Positions 25,501-34,855 of a stretch of DNA of 64,000 bases are shown in pieces; the stretch's first letter is position 1, and each line of letters starts with the position of its first letter. Under the pieces are notes generated by a model. That model searched no databases. It was not told the DNA's origin and was given only the letters and a program-made list of their open reading frames with translations. The position numbers were made by a program, and so were the translations under genes. Origin of the DNA: Fratercula arctica (taxonomy: Eukaryota > Chordata > Aves > Charadriiformes > Alcidae); assembly GCA_947846985.1 (NCBI GenBank), contig CANTUZ010000011.1, positions 25,793,089 to 25,857,088 of the forward strand, given 5' to 3'.

Positions 25501-26841
25501 GTGAATGAAAGGCAGAGGTAAGTGGGGTAGCAGATAATTTCTAATACCAAATACCACCTGGATGCAATCGTCAACCTTTTTGACTTTTGACAGAGCAAAA
25601 CAAAGCAGAACCACTTCATATTCAAATATATTTGAAATTATCTCCATTCATGGTTCCTCGGTTTCTGTGCCCGGGACGTGGCTCTGCTTTCTGTGCTGGG
25701 CTCTGCAGATAGGACTTGAACTCAGGTGGACTCTGGGCTCACAGAAGCACATTCCTATTTTGCTGATAAAAAAACCAAAACCCTTAGTAAATGTCAATTC
25801 AGAATTCAACTGTACTCCAAATCTTTTGTAAAGCTACATTTAAAATGACTTTATTGCAAGATTAATATCTGAGATATACCAGACTTTTCTTCAATTATTG
25901 GAGTTCAGTAAGTCTGAAAACCTCAGAATGAGCTATTTCTGCCTTCTTGGCCGGGCGGCTGAGAATCTTCGATTCCATTATGTTTTGACTTTTTTTCTGT
26001 AGTTATGTTGTACTTTCTCTAAACACTCTTTTTATTACAGCCCCAGTCATCCTTCTACACACAACAGAGCTTAAGTGCCTGATCCTCTTAAATAAATGAA
26101 AGTATATCCACTGTGTTTTGATCCAGCCCTTAAAAGAAAAATAGCAAAGGATGACTGGGTCATATTGATTTTGTTTCAGCCTCACCTAGCAAGTCTAAAC
26201 TCATTAGAACAACTCAAATTACAGAAAGGCAAATAACTTTGGGTATGGAAATGCTAGGCCATCCCCTTGCAGTGTGACTTCTACCACCACACACTGCAGG
26301 GTTTCAACTTGTAACGAAGTCTCAAAAGCGGTGCTTGAAAGTGTTCGTTTTGGTAACCTGGAGGCAGGTTGGATGAGCCAACTTTGAAAAAAGTGTGATT
26401 TGAGAGAGCAGAATGGTTATCATCATCAGTGTGACGAAACATGGTACATAGAATATGCCCAGCTTTGGTATGAGGCAACTATCACCCATACGCAGCTTTT
26501 TAAAACTTGCAAATCAAAGGTGAGCCCTTTGAATTCTCCGTAATGGCCTATAGTTTTAAGACAACCTGGCAATTACTATTTGATCTGAAGCTATTAAGAA
26601 ATGTTGGGGTTTTGCCGAGGTTTCCTTTTTAGCTGTTGTGTTCTTAATTAGCTGATGGGTTACACTTGTGTCTGCTGCCTGTGAGGGAGGGTGGTGGGCT
26701 GGGAGCTTTTACTATTATTAATTACTTTAAGTTCTGCCAAAAAGTGTTATAAAAAAAAAAAAAAACGCAAGCAATTTCAGCACTTTGAAGGATGTTAGTC
26801 ATGACTTATACGGATTTTCTCATGAACTGCTTTTATTGTAG
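22501..26841. other. Spacer with a GC-richer patch at 24.3-25.3 kb, no gene seen
   Basis: The first part is AT-rich. From 24290 to 25260 G+C rises, and several overlapping 60-105 codon frames appear on both strands without recognisable products. A short CpG cluster (CCCCGGCTGCCCCGACCGG) lies at about 25117-25136. The rest is AT-rich. Confidence 0.55.
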
Positions 26842-27008
26842 TTTTTGGCCTGTACATATAGCACCGAACTGCAGCTGGAGAGATCTGATCTATGTCTGCA
26901 GCTTCACCCTGACCCACAGGTAACCCGGAGCAGCTTCATTTCCCACTTGGGATCTGCATCTGTGGTTCCCTTTGAGATCCATTACTGTGGATCCACTGTT
27001 AATAACAG
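26842..27008 (+). other. Candidate internal exon upstream of the CpG-rich segment
   Basis: Acceptor CTGCTTTTATTGTAG ends at 26841, and a near-perfect donor, ACAG/GTAAGAG, starts at 27009. Phase 0 is open for 55 codons plus two bases and includes STELQLERSDLCLQLH and GSASVVPFEIHYCGS. No known domain is seen. The element lies about 600 bp before the CpG-island-like segment, so if both are real this exon would belong to a transcript that passes through the island or to a separate one. Confidence 0.25.
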
Positions 27009-27599
27009 GTAAGAGCAATGACAATCATACATTTGTCATTCTTAACATGAACAGAGCCAAACCTGCCAGCTCACTCATGCTGAAGATGCTTGGTTTTCAT
27101 GGGGCTGGTGACCAAAGGTTCTACTGAGTGAAATGCTGCTTGGCTGTTGTTCCTGCATTGTTGCTGCTTTGACAACTATATTGATCTTTTTATATAATCT
27201 CGCTTTTCAAAATGATGCTCAAGCTTCTGTGCTCCATTTGTGGACGTTTTAGTGTACCACTGCTTAAGCTCACAAAACTTGCTCCCCCAGCCTGCCCGTC
27301 TGAGCAAGGACTTTCCACAATGATCTTTGACAAACAGCTTTTCCACAAAAGCCGTTAAGTTTTACTTAAATGTCTCTCGCTTATTTTGTGAAGGAAAATA
27401 AAAAAGAAAAGGAAAAAAATAAAAAGCCTTGACGCAGTGTCAGACTTAAAATCTGGATGCATTCCTATTGCCGCAGCAATTTTAGACAGCATTTTGCTTA
27501 GCTCACGGGTTTCATGGGCTAAAACACCGTTGGAAGTGCCACCTCTAAATAGCAAAGCTTCCAGAGCTGGCATTTCTGCGCTGTCCATCCTTGCTTCCA

Positions 27600-28010
27600 G
27601 CACGGATTTGTCATTCCCTGCTGGCACCGAGTGTCGCCCAGCAGAGCGGGGTCTCTTTCCCGCTGCCACCCTCCTTGGAAAGGCTCTGCAGAGCGGTCTG
27701 CTGGTAGGCATGGAGCCTTTCCAAGGGGCTGCTGGCCGGCTCTGCCCGTGCTCCGAGCTGACCAGAAGCCATATGGCCATGTGGAGCGGTACCCGAGCGA
27801 ATGAATACATGGTGGCTCTCGGCAGGGCTTGCTGCTACAGTAACCGCGGCCACATGGCTTTTGGCTGTCTCCGAGTGCCGGCGCGACAAGCTTGTATCTG
27901 TCTTCAAATTGCCACCCAGACATACCTTCGGTCCGCCGGGTCCCCTGCGGGTCAGGCAGCTGCCCCTAAAACTGGCACCCGATTCCCACGTACTCTCTAG
28001 AGCTGTGCTG
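27600..28010. promoter_or_regulatory. CpG-island-like segment
   Basis: By hand count, 27601-28000 is about 61-62% G+C with about 25 CpG. That gives an observed/expected ratio near 0.65, above the usual 0.6 cut-off, while the surroundings are AT-rich and CpG-poor. Clustered CpGs at 27841-27950 include CCGCGG and GGCGCGAC. In vertebrates such islands usually mark promoters or developmental regulatory elements. Overlapping open frames on both strands (187 codons on plus at 27437-28000; 151, 134 and 98 on minus) are expected when GC is high, and none resembles a known protein. No TATA box or initiator was identified. A transcript could start here in either direction: the candidate exon at 26842-27008 lies upstream, and AT-rich sequence follows from 28070. 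Confidence 0.55.
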
Positions 28011-30264
28011 CTAGGAAGGGCAGGGATAAGCCTGCATTATGCTCGGGGTTTAAAGTACTGCTACGATGGAAAGAAAAAAAGGCAATATCCAGCAAGCACT
28101 TATCCAGACTCTATGGTTAAATAAAATATTTTGGCATTAATTAGTTACAATAAAATATTATCGCAATAATCACAATAAATAATACAATAAGTAATACACT
28201 GAATAGTTTTTACTTTTTAATTATCCATCCATACACATATAAATATATACAGTGGGAGACAATCATATCCTCTTCTCTTGTGGGTGAGAAACATGCAAAA
28301 AAATGCTAAATAAATGAATATAAACAGCCAAACCTGGCTGCAGGAATGAACAGGAATCCAGGTCTTATGCGTTGGCATGTTCAACAGAGTTATTTAAAAT
28401 TCATGCCTAGTTAATAATAAATACATTTCACAACTAATATTGGAGGCCAGTTGCAACACTAAATCTGAGGACAAAATCACACCGTGCGAACTCGGATCAC
28501 TGCAAAAGCTGTGTATCAGAGGATGAAGGGAGACCTGGCAGAACTGAGTTGCAGTGTGATGATTTGGGCAAAGGAGTAGTAAATGAAACGTAGTGAGAGG
28601 TACCTTTCGTTTAAAAACTGCTAAAATCCTGGTTGCCCTTGAAGCCAGGGGAAAAACAATATGTCTCTGGTTTGCTCAGATTTCACCAGATAAGAATAAA
28701 AAGGGTCTGATCCTGCTCTCCCTTTGGTCTCAGTGTTCCTGGTGACATCAGGAGGGCTTTCTCAGATTTATATCAATATGAAATCAAACTCCATCCTGGT
28801 CTAATCAGGGCATCCAACTAGACATTTCAATATCTTGACTTTTACATAGTTCAGATGGAAGTGGTATAAAAATATCCTCCACAACCTTACAGCACTAAAA
28901 ATCGCTTCAGCGTCCATAATCCCCACACCAGAGTGCACCGGTATTGCATGAAAATGTCAGCATAATTTATAAAACACATGAATATTACCCAATTATAACA
29001 GACAACTATTTTTCTAATATCTGATATTTAACAAAATATCATTATTATTTTCTTAACAACTTGAAAGATCTGGGTATTAAGATGTGAATATAATCATTAA
29101 AACAGCTTGTCCAAAACTTAGAGTGGACTCTCAGTTATAATTATTGCCTCTGTTGACCCTAACTGAGGAAGGGGATTTAAACATACTGTAAAATATAATC
29201 CTTTCTTTTAAAAGGATCTCAGAAAAACAGGGAGGAAAAATAGAAAAAGAAGGGAAGAGAGCAAGTATTCCCTACAACTTTTAACTTGGAATCCAAAGAT
29301 AGAGTTTAAAGCCTGGTTTACAAGATATTTAAAAGTGTATGTAATTTAAACATGGAGTAATCCTAAATTTATTTAACCAGTTTTAGTCACTCGCCAAACC
29401 ACAGCCAGACAGAGCCAGAGCTGCATCCAGGTGTGCTGGTCGCCACTGTGTCATCCCAGGGCCACCAACCCTCCCAGAAGCATTTCGGAAGCATCTCTGA
29501 GCTTGGTCCACGTCAGGAACTCCTGCGTATTGCAATCATCATTGGTGCAGCAATGCACAATAAGTATGAAGTCTAAAGAAATGTAGTTTCTCCTCTCAGA
29601 TATCCCACCTTTGTCCTTTCTCTCTGAGATTACATGGAAAAAGAAATTTTTATGGCTTTGATAAAGCTACTATTGCCTTAGTAATTGGAAACCGGGGCCG
29701 TCGGGAAATGATACAGCTAATATAGAATAGGGTTAATGAACCAATCTGTCCTCTGTACTGGGGTTTTGGTTCACAGAGCAGGAGGACTACGAATGTTTAT
29801 AGTGCATTACTCTCCCCTGGTTATCACTGACAGGTACCAGTCACTGCTATCTACTGGCCTTCCTTTCCCTCTGTAGGAGAAAATGACCCTCGCTCCAGTA
29901 TTCAGGGGAGGACACTGCAGTGCCACGTAAACTGCAATGTATGTTTTTATTCATTTTCAACTTGGCCTCCCAAGAGTAATAAGATAAAAATGAGTTGTGC
30001 AAGGGTCAAATATATATGTCAGAATGCAATTCACCTGATTTCCCACTTTGGCTGCGTTCAGTTTGGAAACCTAATGCTTTTCATTGTGTGACCTTTAGTA
30101 CCAGCATACACAGGGAAAAGAACCGGGAGTGCTGGGGTGTACTCTGGGTTGTGCTGGAGAAGAAGCTGGCTTTTTGCTGTGTGATTGAAAAACACCCTGT
30201 TACGTCTCAGAGCTGAAATGTTTTTCCATTGCCATAACTGCCCTCATTCTTTATTGGAAATGAT
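28011..30264. other. Very AT-rich spacer, no gene seen
   Basis: Sequence immediately after the CpG-rich segment (28120-28460) is extremely AT-rich, and almost no open frames occur up to 29990. A purine-rich stretch lies at 29219-29270. No repeat element was recognised. Confidence 0.6.
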
Positions 30265-30969
30265 TTATAGTTCTTCGTATGGAGGGCAGGGAGAGGAAAA
30301 CTTCAGCAATGGCAAGACCCTGCTGCCACCCCCTCCTGCCCTTTGGGAACGTGCAGCATTGGCTTCAGATCTTTGGGGCTGGCTGCAGAGTGGTAGGATA
30401 GGACCATGCACACCCACCCCAAAGCTTTTCAGGGGTGACTTTGAATTATTTTTTTCCCTGTGTGAAAGTAGCCATTTTTTTCGCTTAGGTAAAGTAGGAT
30501 GCAACTGATCTTGCCATCCCATGATGTAGCTGGGTGGTCCCTCCTTTTCATTGCTTGGCTTGCCGTCACTAGTGTTTACCCAGGGATGTATATCCATGGC
30601 CTTTCCAGGGCATACATACTCATTCGCTGCTCCTGGCTGTGTACCGCAGCCTGTTTCAATGGGTGATTGCTTTGTCTTCGGCGAGTGTGTATGGAGGTAT
30701 GTAGCAAACTGTTCTTGCCCAAAAAAAAAGAAAGGAAAAGGAAATGGCACCTTGAAATGTCGTGAAAAGAGACAATCTAAGGACTTGAAAATTGTGAAAA
30801 ATAGATTAGTAAGAGCCCAGGTGAGAAAGCTCATGACAAACGGATCCCCCAGTTTCAGCCATACTTCCTCACGTGCAGCGTGCACCTGGACAGGAGTGCC
30901 AACAATTAGAGCTCGCTCTTCTTTCACCTGCTGAAAATCGCTGTACCTAACACTCGATGTCTGTGACAA
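30265..30969 (-). other. 234-codon open frame, unrecognised
   Basis: This is the longest open frame outside the CR1 copy, read on the minus strand from an in-frame TTG at 30969; it has no ATG start. The beginning is protein-like (SVRYSDFQQVKEERALI, VQVHAAREEVWLKLGDPF). It is preceded on the minus strand by a T-run and TTCCAAG that could act as an acceptor. The middle is a low-complexity product of the purine tract near 30720 (FPFPFFFF), and the end is proline- and serine-rich. No domain is visible. A frame this long is unusual by chance in AT-rich DNA, but the patch is GC-richer than average. I judge it more likely non-coding than coding. Confidence 0.15.
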
Positions 30970-31215
30970 ACTGCCTTGGAAAAAAAAAAAAATTGTCTCA
31001 AATATAAAACCACCACAATGAAATGCTTTTATGTTCTGTATTTCTGCAGTGGTTTCTAATGTTCCTTGATCTGTTCCTGGGTAGAAAGGAGATGTGGATG
31101 CAAAGGAGAAGCTTTCTGAAGGGAATTACCCACTTTAGCTTTCTATTATTTAGAGGAACGTGAGTTAGAGACATGAGAAGAAATGGATGTGATACCAGCA
31201 GCCCCAGCGAGGTCA

Positions 31216-31240
31216 GTCCTGTCCTGTCCTGTCCTGTCCC
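31216..31240. repeat. (GTCCT)n pentanucleotide repeat
   Basis: Four perfect GTCCT units plus a partial unit, ending in CCCCCAG. The tract is pyrimidine-rich. Confidence 0.95.
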
Positions 31241-31382
31241 CCAGCTTGCTCGCACAGCAGGAAGGAGGTGCTGGGCTCCTCAGAGGTCTCCAGAAGCACT
31301 GTCTGAGCAATTCCTTATAGTCTCACCAAGTATTGTCTTTACCGAAATCATCTGGAGCTATCTGCTTTCTCTCCTTTCACAG

Positions 31383-31594
31383 ATCTCAAGGGAGAGCGAG
31401 CAGAGGAGCTGCCAGCAGAAGTGGAGAAGGAGCAGAGGAGGTTTTGGAGTGATGCTCCCCCAAGCCCTGTGGAGCATCCTCCCTGCCCACTGCATCCCCC
31501 CTGCCTCGGGGGACTTTAGTCCTAGAAGCACTGATTGCTTTCAGCTGATTAGAGCTGAGATGACCAGCTCAAAATATTTAATTTTTAGGCATAG
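31383..31594 (+). other. Candidate exon after a very strong acceptor
   Basis: CTTTCTCTCCTTTCACAG is the best acceptor seen in the window and ends at 31382. Two phases are open. Phase 0 runs to a donor-like ATAG/GTAGGT at 31595. Phase 2 reads LKGERAEELPAEVEKEQRRF and stops at 31517-31519. The purine-rich exon start is typical of splicing enhancers. No family is recognised, and neither phase can be preferred. Confidence 0.22.
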
Positions 31595-33689
31595 GTAGGT
31601 GAGCTAAACTCCACTCCAAGAATTCTCATTTAAAATTCTGTACTTTTTATCTTAAGCACTGTAGCAAACTGCACTGGTGTCCAGACATGAGATAAATTTT
31701 AATGCCAGAATTAACGCCAAATCACTCAATACATCTTTAAAATTAACTCATTATCATAACACTGGAAAATAGAACATTGATCCACTCACACAGCATTCCA
31801 AGGGGTCCAATTTTATGGCCTTCTTCAGACAATTTACTGAAAGTTGTCACTATAAATTTATAAAACAAAGCAGCCCAGAATGCTTGAATGTTCAGAACAC
31901 AAGGGATAAAATGAATAACAATAAAAATACATGCAGTTGAGGCATGCAAAAATATTATGAAAGGCTTCTTTTCCCAAATATTTTCTACATCTTCCTTCAT
32001 ATTGGTTTTGTACATTCATGCATTCTATACAGAGAAATGATGTTGACTGTAAATATGCACCCATAAAAAATCCATATTTAATCTTCTCCCTAGTTTTTGT
32101 GGAAGCAAGGTATGCATTGCAATATACATATGCACGGTACAGATTGTGAAGCGAATATTGTTTTCTCCGCCTTTTTGATCGTCTTTAGGTATTTTTTCCA
32201 TCTATTTGATCCCAGGGAGGCTGCACTAGTTTCACTTGCAGTTTACTAAACATATCCATCCAGCAACACAATATCAGGTATTCATAAATCATCATATTTC
32301 AGATAACTAATTGACAGAAATCAGCCCCTAGAGGAGTCTTCTTGTAGATTCAAAAGCTCTTTACAATGAAGGACTCTCTAACCCGACGCTAAAACCTGCT
32401 TGAGCTTTGAACCGAGACCTGAAGGTCAACAAATGTAAGCTTAATCGGACCAACATGGAAACAGATTTCATCGTTAAGAGCTGCTTTATTGAATAACGTG
32501 CTTCTCAGCTGTGCTTGGAGGGGAAGGCATTACACACGATGAGTGGGGGACTTAAATTGCTTGAACCCGCGCAAGATCCACCACATCATTCAAAAGCAGA
32601 CAGAATCTGGAAGGAGGGGATTTGTATGGTTCAAATGAGAGCCATAAGTCAATGAGAGCTGAAAGGTGTGCTCCTTCCACTGTCAACGGGCATCCACGGG
32701 CTGCGCTGGCCACAGCTCTCCGTGCTCTCAGTGGAGGGAAGCCCTGGAGAAAACACCATTGGAAATGCCAGAACCAGCTGTTTGAGCTAGATGTCTGCTG
32801 GAAGAGACACCTGTAGTGCAGATGGTAGGAAAACTGTAAAATGTGTTCACTTTTGTATTAATTGGGTTTTGCATCCCAAGGTGGGGGTAAAAAAAATGAC
32901 ATTGTTCTGTAATTACATTGAACAAATTCCAATCCACTAATTTGCATTGATAATTTTGACACTGATTTTTTTTAATTTGTTTTCTTTGTTTCCTTCTATA
33001 CACAACACATTTCAAAAGGCAGTAAGACTTTCAGAATGAAAAGTGACTTGTCTATCAATGGTATTATTGTGATCTGAAATGTCTAAATTTCTCAGGATGG
33101 AGAATCTACCAGAGTCCCTTGAAAATTGTCATAAAGATTAATTGTAAATCTTAAAGTGCTTAGCTTGAACTTCCAGCTATTTTACCTAGTTACACATTGG
33201 CTAGATTGACGGTCTGTTATTTAGAAATTCTCTTCTCCAGATAGATGCTCTAGCCCTTGATCTTTGCTTTACTAAGTAAAAAACAACAGCTCAATTAGCT
33301 CTCTATCTCTGCACTCGAGGGCATGTTTCCAATCCTTTCATCGTTCAGTGGTACATATCTGATCCCATTCCAATTTATCAGCATCCTTCTTGGACAGTAG
33401 CCAACAGAAAGGGACATAGCGCTGAAATAGTAGAATAATCTGCTGGTAATTAAAATGCCTCTTTTTGCTTTATCTGAAGAACCCAGTATCTCTTTTGTCT
33501 GCAGTATCTTCAAGAGACCATGTGTTCAGCTGTTATCTGTTGTGATTGCAACATATTTTTTGGTGACTGCTCCCAAGACAGGCTCTCCAGGTGACTTATA
33601 CTGAAGTTAAGTAAACTTCAACATTAATTTATGTCCCAGTTAATGAGTTAATGAATTAATTTAAACTGGAAGGAGAGGGAGGATGAGCC
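31595..33689. other. AT-rich spacer, no gene seen
   Basis: Only short frames are present. A plus frame at 32622-32816 runs through a small GC-richer stretch with codon-like texture (RAALATALRALSGGKPW) but lacks an identified acceptor. It is too short to interpret. Confidence 0.55.
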
Positions 33690-33892
33690 AGTGAGGCAGG
33701 AGCCCAGCACAGCCATCAGGGTGTAAGCCTCAGACTTGAAGGTGGTTCCAGCTCCCCACTTCCCACACGTTCATCTTGTGACCTCGAACAAGTCAGATTA
33801 ACTTGTTTCTTACTTCTCTACCCATGTAATGCAGATGATAATATTCCTTGTAGCACTGGGGGAGTTGGGAGGATAAATAAATTAGAAAGATG
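33690..33892 (+). mobile_element. MIR-type CORE-SINE remnant
   Basis: The sequence follows the MIR consensus in order. TTGTGACCTCGAACAAGT at about 33777-33794 matches the MIR stretch GTGACCTTGGGCAAGT. Next come AACTTG and a pyrimidine-rich piece where the consensus has AACCTCTCTG...TTTCCTC. Then CCCATGTAATGCAGATGATA at 33821-33840 matches CATCTGTAAAATGGGGATAA, and GGAGTTGGGAGGATAAATAA at 33861-33880 matches GGGTTGTTGTGAGGATTAAA. MIRs are ancient tRNA-derived SINEs shared by amniotes and usually 25-35% diverged, which fits. The tRNA-like 5' end is not clear. No transcription is implied. Confidence 0.75.
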
Positions 33893-34113
33893 AGCCAGAT
33901 CATAGCTTTATTTCCATTTACAATGTATAAATGTATATGAACACACTTTCACTCTTCTGGCCAAGCATAAAATGAAACATTTAGAAGGTAAGATCCAAAG
34001 AATTTCATTAAGAATCCATTGCAAATTGCAAATGACACCTCATGTATTGGAATGTGAATTGTGAGCTGGGTGTTGCAGAAGTGTAAAATTATTCCATAAA
34101 TTATCTATGACAA

Positions 34114-34148
34114 AGTCAAAAAATGTATCAGTCAAAAAATGTATCAGT
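34114..34148. repeat. Tandem duplication, 16-bp unit, 2.2 copies
   Basis: The unit AGTCAAAAAATGTATC is present twice, exactly, at 34114-34129 and 34130-34145. It is followed by a partial third copy (AGT). Perfect identity suggests recent replication slippage. Confidence 0.95.
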
Positions 34149-34611
34149 AAAGCCATAGTTTATTTTTAGTTCCTCAAACTGTGCACAGTAATATGTATAA
34201 TACAGAAATAATTATTCTACTGCAACATGGTGAAATAAAACCAGAAAGACAACTTTAAAAGTAAAAAATAATATGGATTTAATTTGTGAAATTATGAAAC
34301 TTCTGCCTGATGACATCTTGGAAAGCATATTACTTAATGTTATATTTATCAGCCTTCTCTATCATGCAGAGAGATTATGTGATTCTATCTCATATATTTC
34401 CACATTTTAATATTTATCTGAAGATTTCCCTTGTATTTCAAGGCATGGGATGGATGCGTGTATGGTACCTCATCTATCCTTCATAAAATTTGGGACAGAG
34501 TTGACTGCTGAATTTTATGCTCAGCTAAAAGTTCAGCCTAAAAGCTCAGGAAGTAGGTTAGAGAGAAAGGGAGGTGATTAGAAAGTAGAGCTGTTCCTTC
34601 CCTTTCTCCAG

Positions 34612-34855
34612 TGCTTTGCTGGCTGTAGGGTGTACCTCACACAGGTGCAGCTTGGGCTTCCAGCCCCGATTTGTGTTCGTTCAAAGGGTTGCTCTGCTAC
34701 CTGTGCACATTCCCTTGCTGGCCCAGGGAGACCACCACTGGCTGTCAACTGGCATCTTTGGCTGGCATGACACCTCTGTCTTACGTGCTGTTGGAAACGG
34801 GACTTGCAGCAGGCCACGGCAACAGCAGAACAGGCAGGAGAAAGCCTGGTCCTGA
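34612..34855 (+). other. Candidate terminal coding exon with downstream AATAAA
   Basis: A strong acceptor (TTCCTTCCCTTTCTCCAG) ends at 34611. From 34613 the sequence is open for about 80 codons to TGA at 34853-34855. It reads like protein, including FQPRFVFVQRVALLPVHIPL, HHWLSTGIFGWHD and a possible N-glycosylation site in AVGNGTCS, and ends RQEKAWS. A polyadenylation signal, AATAAA, lies at 35026-35031, about 170 bp after the stop, followed by a GTGTG element. Exon, stop, signal and downstream element are therefore in the right order for a 3'-terminal exon. No family is recognised. The 34.6-34.9 kb patch is GC-richer than its flanks, which also raises ORF length by chance, and antisense frames of 79 and 84 codons overlap it. 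Confidence 0.3.

Noticed and set aside
27515..27560. RGGTSNGV on the minus strand, resembling the RGGTS motif of bacterial PrpF-type isomerases
   Set aside because: Only about eight residues agree. The rest of the frame does not follow the family, and the DNA is a CpG-rich vertebrate segment where chance frames are long.
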